DNA of 64,000 bases from Embleya sp049739465 (GTDB lineage: Bacteria; Actinomycetota; Actinomycetes; Streptomycetales; Streptomycetaceae): the NCBI RefSeq assembly GCF_049739465.1, contig NZ_JBMHHY010000008.1, forward strand, positions 124,001-188,000, in the 5' to 3' direction. Positions 9,125 through 17,371 of the stretch are shown here, in pieces. Under the pieces are notes generated by a model. That model did no database searches and was not told where the DNA came from. It saw nothing but the letters and a program-made list of their open reading frames with translations. The position numbers and the translations under genes are program-made. Position 1 is the stretch's first letter; every line of letters starts with the position of its first letter.

Positions 9125-9330
9125 CAGAGGCGGACCTTTCGCAGTCGCGAGCAGCGGGTGGGTGGCACGACTCTCGACCGGGCGGGTTGCGTACCGCCAG
9201 GGTTGTTCCGTCCCTGCCGTGCGTGGGATGGCGTCGGTGCCGTCGACCTGCGGGGATGCGCCGCGTCCCAGCCGCATCCCACCGGATTTCCCGGTGCGTG
9301 GGATGGACTTGGGCCGAGAGAGTACCGACA
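9125..9330 (-). promoter_or_regulatory. long structured 5' leader of the NlpC/P60 gene
   Basis: Between the hydrolase gene and the divergent regulator lie about 270 bp with repeated structure. A 13-bp direct repeat (gtgcgtgggatgg, plus strand) occurs at 9219-9231 and 9294-9306. The second copy pairs with the segment at 9274-9284 as a stable hairpin (catcccac/ccgg arms with a small bulge). The alternative pairing GGGATGC with GCATCCC suggests mutually exclusive folds. Streptomyces cell-wall hydrolases are known to carry riboswitch-like leaders, including c-di-AMP ydaO elements, but I do not find the ydaO signature here. A cis-regulatory RNA is therefore an inference. Confidence 0.35.
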
Positions 9331-9395
9331 ACCGCTCGGATACCGAATCATGGTTTCCGCACGCGGAGGTGTGCTTCGCGAGACGGAGGGTAATC

Positions 9396-10361
9396 GTGAG
9401 CGGGGACGAGGAGACGGGTGGTCGCCAGGAGGATCCGGCGGAGGAGTTACGCCGGCTCCTGCTGGAGTTGAAGGAGGAAGCAGAGCTCAGCTATGTGCGG
9501 TTGGGTGCGAAGACGCACTATGCGAAGTCGTCCTGGGAACGCTGGCTCAACGGAAAGCAGTTCCCGCCGCGCGACGCGGTGCTGAGCATGGCGCAGGTGT
9601 GCGGCGGGGATGTGTCCAGGGTGCTCGACCTGTGGGACCGGGCGCAAGGGGCGCCGGGGGCGCAGGAGCCGGCGGATGAGCAGCAGGGCATTGATGATCC
9701 GGGCGAGGCGGTCGAATCGGGTCCGGCCGAGGGCGAATCGAGACCGGGCGAACCGGCGCCGGTCGAGCCCGCCGTACACCGCGGATGGTGGCCGTTCGGG
9801 CGCCGAGTCACCTATGTCGTCGCCGTGTTGGCGGTGGTTGCCGTCACCCTGGCGATCCTCGTTCCGGCATTGTGGTCCAGTGACGGTGGGACCGGAGGGG
9901 GTGCGGGGAAGCACGCGGCGCCGTCGGTGGGTGCGCGGCAGTCCGGCAATCCGGGGACCCCCGGTCCCACGGCCGAGCAGCCGTTGCCTTCCGCCGTGAT
10001 CGCGCCCGGTTGTTCGGGACCGGCGTGTGAAGGTCAGAGTGCGCAGGCCATGCGCTGCGGGAGCGGAGCGGCGACCGCCGCGACGGCCACCACCCCGACC
10101 GGGATCGTGGTCGAACTGCGTTACAGCAGCGTGTGTCACGCCGCGTGGGCTCGGATCACGTACGCGAGTCCGGATGCCGTGGTCGAGGTCGACAGTGCCG
10201 ACGGGCGCGTGTGGGCCGCCCCGGTGCACTGGGGATACGACGCGTACACCGCGATGCTCGCGGTGCCGGACACCGGCATGGAGATGTGGGGGTGCGGCAC
10301 CGCGCCGCACGGAGGACCGCGCGGCTGTACGGCGCACACGCTGGTGTCGCTTCCGCAGTGA
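9396..10361 (+). CDS. XRE-type HTH membrane protein with C-terminal DUF2690 domain
   Basis: This 321-aa protein has an N-terminal helix-turn-helix of about 70 residues (LRRLLLELKEEAELSYVRLG, then KSSWERWLNGKQFPPRD), an acidic linker, one transmembrane segment near residues 140-160 and an extracytoplasmic Cys-containing DUF2690-like domain to the end. The layout suggests a membrane-anchored regulator that senses the envelope and contacts DNA. The GTG at 9396 is preceded by GGAGGG at good spacing. It is divergent from the NlpC/P60 hydrolase, a plausible target. This architecture is common in streptomycetes, but its molecular signal is not known to me. Confidence 0.8.
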   Translation: MSGDEETGGRQEDPAEELRRLLLELKEEAELSYVRLGAKTHYAKSSWERWLNGKQFPPRDAVLSMAQVCGGDVSRVLDLWDRAQGAPGAQEPADEQQGIDDPGEAVESGPAEGESRPGEPAPVEPAVHRGWWPFGRRVTYVVAVLAVVAVTLAILVPALWSSDGGTGGGAGKHAAPSVGARQSGNPGTPGPTAEQPLPSAVIAPGCSGPACEGQSAQAMRCGSGAATAATATTPTGIVVELRYSSVCHAAWARITYASPDAVVEVDSADGRVWAAPVHWGYDAYTAMLAVPDTGMEMWGCGTAPHGGPRGCTAHTLVSLPQ

Positions 10362-10555
10362 CCCCCCATGTGCCGCGCCCGACCCATGAGGTCGAACCGG
10401 CCGGGCCCGAGCGCCGGTTCGGACCCGGGGCGTACGCGGTCGGGGGCCGCCGTGCCTCGCGGCGCTCGGGTGTGCTCCTGGCGTGCGCCGGGGCCGGCGT
10501 GTTGTCGTAGGAGGTCCGACGTCGGCCGCGGCGCGTGTGCGTGAAGGGGAGCCGG

Positions 10556-11824
10556 ATGGAATACGAGCGCATACTCGATCCACACGAGCGGGCCGTGTTG
10601 GCCAACGGGGCCCGGCTACTGGTGTGTTGCGAGGTCCGGGGGGAGCTCGACCGCACGGTGCTGACCGCGACGATCCGCGTGCTGGCCCGGATCCATCCCG
10701 TGCTGGCGGGGCGGTTCGTCGCGGTGGGGGACGACTACCTGGTGCGGACCGGGAGTTCGGACGGGGACGGCGTGCCCACCGCGCCGCTGCGCCTGGCCTT
10801 CGCCGAGGATCTGGACGCGGAGGCGAGTTTCACGCCGGACTGGACGACGGGTCCGTTGTTGCGGGTGTCCCTGATCGAGGACGCGGCCGGGGTGATCGTC
10901 GCGATGAGCCTGCCGCGGGCCATGATCGACGGGACGAGCTTTATCGCCCTCCAGCATCGAATGTGGCGGATCTATGGCGAACTCCTGGCCGGGAAACCGG
11001 TGTTCGCCCGGGCGATCGAGCCGGTACTGCCGCTTTCGCTGGACGAGCGGGCCCATGAGGCGTTGACGCCGGCCGGGATCGAGGAGTTCCGGTGCGACCC
11101 GGCCGCGCGTGCCGCAGGTGTCGTGGCGGCGATGTTGCCGACCCGGAGTACGCCACCCGACAACGGTGGGCACGGCTTCTTCGGGTCGGCCCGGATCGAG
11201 TTCGACACCGAGCACACCGAACGTATCGTCGAGGCCGCCCATCGCGCCGAGGCTACGGTGCACGAACTGGTGTGCGGCGTACTCCTGACGAGTGCCCGTC
11301 GGCTGATGTCGGCCGAGGCGATCGGCCCGCTCACCCTGGCCTGCCTGAGCGCCGTCGACATGCGTCCTCGGCCGGCCCCGCCGATCCCCGCCGAGGCGCT
11401 CCGGTCGGCGGTGTCCACCAATACCGCCGTGGTCCGGGTCGACCCGGGCGCCGACCCGATCGAGGTCGGCCGAGCCGTTGCCGCCGGGCTACGTGCGGAT
11501 CTGCGCGGGGACGTCCCGGCCCGTGGGGTGGTGGACACGCCCACGCCCACGCCCTACGTCCTGGAGCGCGGTACGGCGATCCCGCCCACCCTGGTCGTCA
11601 TCAACCTGCGGAACATCACGCCGCCCGCGCTTCCGCCCGGTCTGGCCCTGGTCGACTGGTTCGCCGTACCGGTGATCGACTCGCCCCTGCCGATGGCCGT
11701 GGTGGCGCGCTTCGACGGCCGACTTCGGATTCACCTGTGTTTCAGTCGTACCTGGTACGACGACGCGCTGATGCAGCGGCTGATCTCGACTTCGGCGGCT
11801 CTGTTCGACCGAATCGGCGGGTGA
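10556..11824 (+). CDS. condensation/PapA-type acyltransferase-like protein with degenerate active site
   Basis: This 422-aa protein has the two-lobed condensation-domain fold of PapA5 and phthiocerol dimycocerosyl transferase (WES/CoA-acyltransferase superfamily). The segment that should read HHxxxDG reads PRAMIDG (residues 120-126): both histidines are replaced, including the catalytic one, while Asp-Gly is kept. The second-lobe features (NLRN, then LALVDWFAVPVI) are present. The ATG at 10556 has an AAGGGGAG box; an in-frame ATG at 10535 would add seven residues. It stands alone with no polyketide or NRPS genes nearby. It may be an inactive paralogue, or use other chemistry. Confidence 0.7.
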   Translation: MEYERILDPHERAVLANGARLLVCCEVRGELDRTVLTATIRVLARIHPVLAGRFVAVGDDYLVRTGSSDGDGVPTAPLRLAFAEDLDAEASFTPDWTTGPLLRVSLIEDAAGVIVAMSLPRAMIDGTSFIALQHRMWRIYGELLAGKPVFARAIEPVLPLSLDERAHEALTPAGIEEFRCDPAARAAGVVAAMLPTRSTPPDNGGHGFFGSARIEFDTEHTERIVEAAHRAEATVHELVCGVLLTSARRLMSAEAIGPLTLACLSAVDMRPRPAPPIPAEALRSAVSTNTAVVRVDPGADPIEVGRAVAAGLRADLRGDVPARGVVDTPTPTPYVLERGTAIPPTLVVINLRNITPPALPPGLALVDWFAVPVIDSPLPMAVVARFDGRLRIHLCFSRTWYDDALMQRLISTSAALFDRIGG

Positions 11825-11851
11825 GCCGATCGAAGTGGCCGTCGGAATCGG

Positions 11852-12574
11852 TCAGTTGCGGTGGCCGCTGCGGTCGGCGCTGCCGTCGCCGGGGACGGGG
11901 GTGGGGGCGGCAGCGGACTCGGTGGTGTGCCAGTTGGTGACGGTCGGTCCGTCCTCGCTGACCCCGCCCTTCGGGGTCAGCTGTACGCCGGCACCGCTTC
12001 CGCTGGTCAGGCTGAGGTGGAAGGAGTCGAACTCGGTCCGGTGTTCGTTGGCGGTCGTCTTGGGGTTGATGCCCGCGTAGGCCGACGAGCCGTCGCCGAG
12101 GGTGATCCTCGGGCCGACTGCCTGCTCGGCGGGCGCGGCCCGGGCCTTGGAGCCGAATGTGACCACGGGCGGCGTCTCGGGCAGGGCGCAGGTGACGCCG
12201 GGGTTGGCGGTCGCCTTGACCAGGAAGTAGCCGGCGGCCCGGGTCCGGGTGGTGACCGAGAAGGTGAGGTCGTTGTCCCCGCAGACCTGGCGGGCGCCGC
12301 GTCCGCCGGCGGACGTGCCGGTCCTCTTGGCGGCGCCGGTGGGGGGCTTGCCGGTGGCGTCCGTGCCACCGGTGGTGGACGAGTCGCGCTGCGGCGGGGC
12401 GGCGGCCTGGTTCGACGGCGAGGCGACCGGGGCCGCGGCGTTCGTGCCTACGGCGTCGTCCCTCTGCGCGTCCGTGGAGTCGCCGCCGGCGCACGCCGTC
12501 GCGCTCGGCGCGAGCAGGGCGACGGAGCAGAGACCGAGCACGATCCTGGCGCCTGAGTGACGGAACGAACGCAT
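11852..12574 (-). CDS. secreted DUF4232-like lipoprotein
   Basis: This 240-aa exported protein has an N-terminal signal with a weak lipobox ending at the Cys near residue 28 (TACAGG), a Ser/Thr/Pro/Ala-rich linker to about residue 95, and a beta-sandwich domain resembling DUF4232. That domain includes the conserved pattern around GYFLVKATANPG and a Cys pair (RQVCGDND and GVTCALP). The function is unknown; such proteins are common at the streptomycete surface. It is convergent with the acyltransferase-like gene, leaving 27 bp between the stop codons. Confidence 0.75.
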   Translation of the reverse strand: MRSFRHSGARIVLGLCSVALLAPSATACAGGDSTDAQRDDAVGTNAAAPVASPSNQAAAPPQRDSSTTGGTDATGKPPTGAAKRTGTSAGGRGARQVCGDNDLTFSVTTRTRAAGYFLVKATANPGVTCALPETPPVVTFGSKARAAPAEQAVGPRITLGDGSSAYAGINPKTTANEHRTEFDSFHLSLTSGSGAGVQLTPKGGVSEDGPTVTNWHTTESAAAPTPVPGDGSADRSGHRN

Positions 12575-12842
12575 GGACTTCCAGCTCCCGGATCCGATGG
12601 GAAAGGGAGGCGACTGCCTCCCGACGACGGACCGGACACGCGGCGCGGCGGTGGTGGGTTGCCGGAGGACGTACGGAAGTTACCTTGATCTCATTGGCCT
12701 CGTCGCCTTGACGCAAGGGCGGGGCCGGGCGGGTCCGGGGCGGTGGGCGCCCGCTCCGGGCGGGTGAACCCGGCCGGTCGGTCCGGGAGTTGGCGGCGCG
12801 CCGTGCGCCGTGCGCCGTGCGCCGTGCCGCGGGGTGGGCGCG

Positions 12843-13718
12843 TCAGTGCGCGTCGGGGGTGGTCAGGTCTTGGGTGGCGAGCCACTGGGCGATCGTCTTG
12901 CCGATGGCCTCGGGCTGGTCCTCGGGGGCGTGGTGGCCGGCCGGGCCGCAGTGTCGGATGTCCAGCGCGCTGATGTGGTCGCGGCTCCAGGCGATCATCG
13001 CGTCGGTGACCAGCAGGGTCGGTGCGGAGTCGAAGGTCATCAGCAGCTTGGGGACGTCGGGGCTGTTCGCGAGCCAGGCGTCGTAGGCGGTGATGCGGGC
13101 GACGACGTCGGCCGGTTCGCCGTCGATCGGCATCATCCGCGCCCAGGCCAGCATCGGGCGGCGACTCTCGGGCGTCGGGTAGGGGTCGCGGTAGGGCTGT
13201 ACGTCCGCCTCGCTGACAGGGGTGATCACGGCGCCCTTGAAGGCGGTCTCGATGAAGATGTTCTGCTCGAGGACGAGTTCCTCGCCGACTCCCGGGGTGC
13301 GAAACGCCTTGGTACGGGCGAGCCCGGGACCGGGCACCTCTGCGGAGACCATCGGCTTGAGCATGGTCTCCAGGAGGGCGACGCCGCGCACGCGTGAGGG
13401 GTGACGGGCGGCCCAGTCGAGGGCGAGCACGCCGCCCCAGTCGTGGCCGACCAGGACCGGCTCGGGCAGGTCCATGGCCTCGATCCAGGCGTCCAGGTAG
13501 CGGACCTGATCGGCGAAGGTGTATTCGATGTCGGGCTTGCCGGAGGCGCCCATCCCGATCAGGTCCGGCGCCAGGGTGCGGGCCCGGTCGGCGACGTGCG
13601 GGGTGACGTTGCGCCACAGGTGGGACGAGGTGGGGTTGCCGTGCACGAACACGACGGGCGCACCCTCGCCGGTCTCGGTGTAGGCGATGTGCGAGTCGAG
13701 GATGTCGATGACGGGCAT
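12843..13718 (-). CDS. dhaA: haloalkane dehalogenase, alpha/beta hydrolase
   Basis: This 291-aa enzyme of the DhaA class hydrolyses carbon-halogen bonds to alcohols and halide. The nucleophile Asp93 sits in GHDWGG, with the halide-binding Asn28 in HGNPTSS, a candidate acid Glu117 (LLETML) and the catalytic His in GHHAPED near residue 262. Length and motifs fit subfamily II closely. It is divergent from a MarR gene across 141 bp containing repeated CTAACG sites, so MarR control is likely. The natural substrate is unknown. Start and length agree with the family, so the annotation is firm. Confidence 0.92.
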   Translation of the reverse strand: MPVIDILDSHIAYTETGEGAPVVFVHGNPTSSHLWRNVTPHVADRARTLAPDLIGMGASGKPDIEYTFADQVRYLDAWIEAMDLPEPVLVGHDWGGVLALDWAARHPSRVRGVALLETMLKPMVSAEVPGPGLARTKAFRTPGVGEELVLEQNIFIETAFKGAVITPVSEADVQPYRDPYPTPESRRPMLAWARMMPIDGEPADVVARITAYDAWLANSPDVPKLLMTFDSAPTLLVTDAMIAWSRDHISALDIRHCGPAGHHAPEDQPEAIGKTIAQWLATQDLTTPDAH

Positions 13719-13777
13719 TTCGGGGTGTCCTGATTCTCGAGTGGGTGGCAGCGGTCGTCCGTTATTCGTTCATTCGG

Positions 13778-13839
13778 CTAACGTTTGTGTGACTAACGTT
13801 TCCGACATGAGAGACCATATATCGTTAGGGTCACTAACG
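13778..13839. promoter_or_regulatory. probable MarR operator sites, CTAACG repeats
   Basis: The divergent spacer between the dehalogenase and MarR genes holds CTAACG at 13778-13783 and again at 13793-13798, plus a perfect inverted pair CGTTAG (13823-13828) and CTAACG (13834-13839) with a 5-bp centre. Three copies of the same half-site in one short AT-richer spacer suggest an operator controlling both genes. Confidence 0.6.
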
Positions 13840-13859
13840 CAACGGGTAGACTCGAAGCC

Positions 13860-14405
13860 ATGAGCAGCATCGAGGCCGCCGAGACACCTGCCGCGAAGTC
13901 GTCCGGCGAAGCCGGCACCTGTGCCGGCGACATGACCGACGACGACGCGACGACACCCGCCCGGGTACGCAACCTGCCCAGCAGGATGTTGTCCAAGGCC
14001 GCGATGCACGCCGATCGCCTGGTGTCCGAGGGCCTGGCCGCCGAACACGCCCGCAAATGGCACTTCGCGGTCCTGGTCGCACTCACCGAGACGGGCCCCG
14101 CGAGCCAATCCACGCTGAGCCGCTGCACCGGCATCTACCGCAGCGACATGGTCGCCGTCATCAACGAACTCGCCGACCGCGACCTGGTCGAACGCACCCC
14201 CGACCCCGCCGACCGCCGCCGCAACATCATCACCGTCACTCCGCAGGGTCGCGCCCACCTCCGCCGCCTCGACGAGATCATCACCCAAGCCCAGAACGAC
14301 CTACTGGCCCCCCTGACCCCACCCGAACGCGCCCAGTTGGCGGGCCTGTTGACGCGCCTGTTGGACCACCACGCGAAGGGATCGGGTCCAGCGCGCCGAC
14401 CCTGA
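13860..14405 (+). CDS. MarR family transcriptional regulator
   Basis: This 181-aa winged-helix regulator has an Ala/Asp-rich N-terminal extension of about 35 residues and a MarR core with the HTH at about 80-115 (SQSTLSRCTGIYRSDMVAVINEL). The wing contains the typical DPADRRRNIITVT segment. It is divergent from the haloalkane dehalogenase and probably represses both genes through the CTAACG sites between them. The inducing ligand is unknown. It is convergent with the SDR gene. Confidence 0.88.
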   Translation: MSSIEAAETPAAKSSGEAGTCAGDMTDDDATTPARVRNLPSRMLSKAAMHADRLVSEGLAAEHARKWHFAVLVALTETGPASQSTLSRCTGIYRSDMVAVINELADRDLVERTPDPADRRRNIITVTPQGRAHLRRLDEIITQAQNDLLAPLTPPERAQLAGLLTRLLDHHAKGSGPARRP

Positions 14406-14519
14406 CCCGCGAGCGCTTCGGCCGGGTTGCTGCGGATCCCGGGCTGATCGCGGACGTCGAGGATGGCCACTACTTCGAGGACGCGGGCACGGCGTCGTCG
14501 ACGAAGCCGGGGTGGGGCT

Positions 14520-15218
14520 CTACCACGGGACGGGTTGGCCGTGGTGGTTGAGGAAGCGGAGGCCCTGGGTGCCGGCTTGGGATTCGAGGATGTCGACGAT
14601 GGGCGGGATGGTTTCCTTCGGGGTGAGGGGTGCGTCGGGGCCGCCGAGGCGGGTTCGGTTGTGGCCGGGGTCGATGAGCAGCTTGGTGTGGCCGTCGGTG
14701 GCGTTGCGGGTGGCGTAGCTGCGCATCAGTTGGTTGAGTGCGGCCTTGCTCGCCTTGTAGAGCTCGTAGCCGTCCTCGGTGTTCTGCGAGACGTTGCCCT
14801 GTTCGGAGGACATGACGGCGACGGTGCCGCCGGGTGCGACCAGGTCGTGGAGGGCCTCGAGGACGCGGAGCGGGCTCAGTGCGTTGGTGATCATCACCTC
14901 CGTGAACATGTCGGTGGAGACCTCGCCGATGGGCAGGTTGCCCCGATCGATGGCCGCGTTGACGAAGAGCAGGTCGAGGCGGCGGCCGGCCAGGCGCTCG
15001 TGCAGCGCGGCGAGTTGTTCGGGGCTGGTCATCTCCAGTGATTCGACGCTGAGTCGTCCGCGCGATGCGCCGGCGTTCGCCTGGAGTTCGCCGCCCTTGC
15101 GGCGGGTCGTGGCGATGACCCGCCAGTCGCGTCGGGCGAGTTCGTCGGCGAGGACGAGACCCAGGCCCCGGGATGCTCCGATGACGAGGGCTTGGCGGTG
15201 GTCGGTCGTGGTGGACAT
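14520..15218 (-). CDS. short-chain dehydrogenase/reductase
   Basis: This 232-aa NAD(P)-dependent oxidoreductase has a Rossmann motif GASRGLG near residues 14-20, an NAA motif (FVNAAID), a catalytic Ser (VMSSEQ), and YELYKASKAA carrying the Tyr/Lys pair. The substrate is unknown. Its first codon directly abuts the remnant of a TetR gene on the other strand, so no normal promoter spacer remains. The only ribosome-binding sequence is a poor GGTGAGG immediately before the ATG. This suggests that a deletion removed its original upstream region and it may be poorly expressed. Confidence 0.82.
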   Translation of the reverse strand: MSTTTDHRQALVIGASRGLGLVLADELARRDWRVIATTRRKGGELQANAGASRGRLSVESLEMTSPEQLAALHERLAGRRLDLLFVNAAIDRGNLPIGEVSTDMFTEVMITNALSPLRVLEALHDLVAPGGTVAVMSSEQGNVSQNTEDGYELYKASKAALNQLMRSYATRNATDGHTKLLIDPGHNRTRLGGPDAPLTPKETIPPIVDILESQAGTQGLRFLNHHGQPVPW

Positions 15219-15514
15219 TCCTCACCGGCGACCCGGCCGGCAAGGTTCTGCTCGCGTTGATCGCCCAGGCGCAGCACGATCCCGAGACGGCCGAGAGCTT
15301 TCGCAAGCGCTATCTCGGTCCGCGCCGCGACCTGGAACGTGACCTGCTCGCACGGGGAATCGAGGCCGGCGAGTTCTCGCCCGGACTCGGCCCCGACGCC
15401 ACACTGGACGCTCTCGTCGGCCCGATCGTCTATCGCGCCCTGACCGGGTCGAGCATCCCGCGCGATCTGGTGGACACCCTGGTCCAGGACCTGCTCAGGC
15501 CCCGCTCGAAGTGA
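15218..15514 (+). pseudogene. C-terminal remnant of a TetR family regulator
   Basis: The reading frame from about 15218 gives LTGDPAGKVLLALIAQAQHD, then RKRYLGPRRDLERD and a tail with LVGPIVYRALTG. This is the ligand-binding C-terminal half of a TetR_C-type regulator, about 98 residues long. The N-terminal DNA-binding domain is absent and no good start exists; TTG at 15257 is the only candidate. The divergent SDR gene begins where the TetR frame is cut. SDR/TetR divergent pairs are common, so I infer that a deletion fused the SDR start to the end of its regulator. Confidence 0.65.
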
Positions 15515-15538
15515 GCGGCCGGCCGGGCCGGTTGCCGG

Positions 15539-15937
15539 CTACCGGCTGCCGCGTTCCTTGGGGCCGAGCAGGCGGCAGGTTGCGCTCGGGGGCGCGCCGC
15601 AGGTCGGCTGCCGTGGCCAGGAGCAGCGGTCGGGGGAGTTGCCCCGGTTGGTGTGTGTCCGGATGGGTTCGACGGGGAGCCGATTCGCGGTTTGGGCGCG
15701 GCCGGAGCGGATCCGGGGGGTGTAGGTGGGGCGTTGCCGTGGGGTCCGGCGGAGGTGGTACCGGAACAGGCCCGCGGTGAGGAGGGCGGCGGCGCCGAGG
15801 CCGAAGAGGATGGCGCCGACCGCCGGGCGGGCCGCGGCGGGAGTGGTGCCGATGGCGACCAGTTCGAGCAGGGTCAGGGCGGCTATGCCCAGGAGGGCTG
15901 TGCCGGGGCCGGTGTGGCGGCGGAGGATGGGTCGCAT
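15539..15937 (-). CDS. small membrane protein of unknown function
   Basis: This 132-aa protein has two hydrophobic segments (about residues 12-32 and 38-58) followed by a basic, Pro/Arg-rich cytoplasmic-type tail. I do not recognise a family. Its start lies 55 bp inside the end of the ArsR gene, so it is probably the last, translationally coupled gene of the metal-transport operon that begins with the Nramp gene. The tail has low-complexity composition, so the true stop-proximal part may be poorly conserved. Confidence 0.5.
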   Translation of the reverse strand: MRPILRRHTGPGTALLGIAALTLLELVAIGTTPAAARPAVGAILFGLGAAALLTAGLFRYHLRRTPRQRPTYTPRIRSGRAQTANRLPVEPIRTHTNRGNSPDRCSWPRQPTCGAPPSATCRLLGPKERGSR

Positions 15938-16314
15938 GTGGGGGTTCTCCTTGGTTCGGTACCGGCGTTGGTCGGTTCGGTACCGGGGTCGGGTGGTTGT
16001 CGGGTGACCTCCAGGGCTGCGGCGACGAGCGTGGTGACGTGTGGGTTGGTGCTGCGGTAGAGGGCTTGCGGGCCGTTGTGGCGTACGGTGACCAGGCCCG
16101 CGGCGCGCAGGCAGGCGAGGTTGGCGGAGACGGCGGCGTAGTGGGTGTGCGCCCGGTCCGTCAGTTCGCCGATGGAGAGTTCGCGGTGTTGCAGGGCCAG
16201 CAGCAGGCGCAGCCGGATCGGGCCGGCGACGGCTCGCAACACGACCACGGCGGTGGCCAGTTCGGCGTCCGGTAGGGGTCGGTCGAGGAGTTCAGGCTCG
16301 CGTCCGGCGGGCAT
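15883..16314 (-). CDS. ArsR/SmtB family winged-helix regulator
   Basis: This 143-aa regulator has a core of about 85 residues: PIRLRLLLALQHRELSIGEL, then the recognition region YAAVSANLACLRAAGLVTVRHNG, then a Pro/Thr-rich tail. The ELxVCxC metal motif of classical ArsR proteins is absent, and no cysteine cluster is seen, so it may sense a different signal or use His/Asp ligands. The first 23 bp overlap the preceding gene and the end overlaps the small membrane protein. It may regulate the Mg2+/metal operon in which it sits. Confidence 0.82.
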   Translation of the reverse strand: MPAGREPELLDRPLPDAELATAVVVLRAVAGPIRLRLLLALQHRELSIGELTDRAHTHYAAVSANLACLRAAGLVTVRHNGPQALYRSTNPHVTTLVAAALEVTRQPPDPGTEPTNAGTEPRRTPTCDPSSAATPAPAQPSWA

Positions 16315-17125
16315 GGGTGGGCCTCCTCGCCTGCTCGGCGTGCCGTCCGTACGGGTGGGGCGCGGGATGTACGTGCCAGCGCACGTCGCGCACGCCCGGT
16401 TCGCGGGACAGTTGGTCGACCAGGCGGTCCAGGTCGTCGACCGCGAGGGTGAGCCGCAGATGCGCGGTGGCCTGATCGCGGCCGGAGGCGGGGCGTACGT
16501 CGGCCTCCGCGCCTGGGACGGTGGCGACTTCGGACGTGGGACCGGACGCCGGCGCCGATCCGGAAGCGGAAGCGGAAGCGGGGTCGAAAGCCGGTGCCGA
16601 TGCGGAGGACGGTCGGGACGGCGGCGCCGATCCGGCAGCGGAGCCGACGGCTGGTGCCGACGCCGAGGACGGTCGCGACCCCGGTACCGGCGCCGAGGAC
16701 GGTCGCGACCCCGGTACCGGCGCCGATACGGAACCGGAAGGGGACCCCGCTGCCGGCGCCGACGACGCGCCGGATGCCGGTGCCGTTGCCGTTGCCGATG
16801 CGGACGTGGAACCGGACGCCGACGCCGACCCGGATCCGGCCCCGGCCCCCGCCACCCCCACCCGCTCCGCCTGCCACGTGGCCTCCAGGCGGCGTCGCCC
16901 GGTGGCGTCGGTGACGGTGTGCCAGTGGGCGTGCGGCCGGTCGGCGTGGGCGCGTGCCGACGGGGTGTGTGCCGAGGTCGCTCCCGGCAGGGCGCGCAGG
17001 ACGGGGCTGTCCAGGGGGCTGTCGGCGAGCCGGCGCAGGATGTGGGCGAGCCGGCGACGCATCGCGCCGCGCTCTCGGGTGGTGGGGTAGGGGTGGCGGG
17101 CGGTCAGGACGGACATGGAACTCAC
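16292..17125 (-). CDS. protein with Ser/Pro-rich linker and ACT/MgtC-tail-like C-terminal domain
   Basis: This 277-aa protein has a basic N-terminal part (about 1-85) and a long Ala/Ser/Pro-rich low-complexity linker (about 95-205), including an exact 30-bp tandem duplication in the DNA. A compact C-terminal alpha/beta segment follows (HLRLTLAVDDLDRLVDQLSR, then GVRDVRWHV) that resembles an ACT-like domain such as the tail of MgtC. There are no transmembrane helices, so it would be only a soluble MgtC-like tail. A strong GGAGGTGA box precedes the ATG. Its place behind an M-box-controlled Nramp gene supports a magnesium link, but the function is inferred. Confidence 0.55.
   Translation of the reverse strand: MSSMSVLTARHPYPTTRERGAMRRRLAHILRRLADSPLDSPVLRALPGATSAHTPSARAHADRPHAHWHTVTDATGRRRLEATWQAERVGVAGAGAGSGSASASGSTSASATATAPASGASSAPAAGSPSGSVSAPVPGSRPSSAPVPGSRPSSASAPAVGSAAGSAPPSRPSSASAPAFDPASASASGSAPASGPTSEVATVPGAEADVRPASGRDQATAHLRLTLAVDDLDRLVDQLSREPGVRDVRWHVHPAPHPYGRHAEQARRPTHARRTRA
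16661..16720. repeat. 30-bp perfect tandem repeat inside the linker coding region
   Basis: Two identical 30-bp units (16661-16690 and 16691-16720) lie head to tail, followed by a decaying partial copy. They encode repeated Pro-Gly-Ser-Arg-Pro-Ser-Ser peptides. The in-frame length preserves the gene, which points to slippage-driven linker expansion. Confidence 0.85.
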
Positions 17126-17316
17126 CTCCGTGCGGCGCGCGTCGCGCCGGCGGGAACGGTCGGGTCGGATGCGGTGTGCAGGGCGTCGCCGGTCGTGCGG
17201 GTGCGGCGCCGGCGGTCGGTCGGATCGTCCGGCCGGGTCGGCGAGCGCGACCCCGTCGGGGCCAGGGCGCGCACGGCCGGTGCGGTGAGCTTGGCCAGGT
17301 GCTGCGGTACGAACAT
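17122..17316 (-). CDS. small basic protein in metal-transport operon
   Basis: This 64-aa, Arg/Thr/Pro-rich protein is of unknown function, beginning MFVPQHLAKLTAPAVRALAP. A GGAGG box sits six bases before the ATG, the stop overlaps the start of the next gene (ATGA), and the Nramp stop lies 55 bp upstream. These signals support it being translated as part of the operon even though the sequence is not recognisable. The N-terminal 20 residues could form an amphipathic helix. Confidence 0.5.
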   Translation of the reverse strand: MFVPQHLAKLTAPAVRALAPTGSRSPTRPDDPTDRRRRTRTTGDALHTASDPTVPAGATRAARR

Positions 17317-17371
17317 GGCGGCCTCCGGGCGGGTGAGGGCGGGGCGACGGGCAACCGCCGCCCCACTCCGG

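Noticed and set aside
9125..9330. ydaO (c-di-AMP) or cobalamin riboswitch before the NlpC/P60 gene
   Set aside because: The diagnostic ydaO block ACCCGACAGCTAACC and the B12 box are not present, although some local similarity exists.
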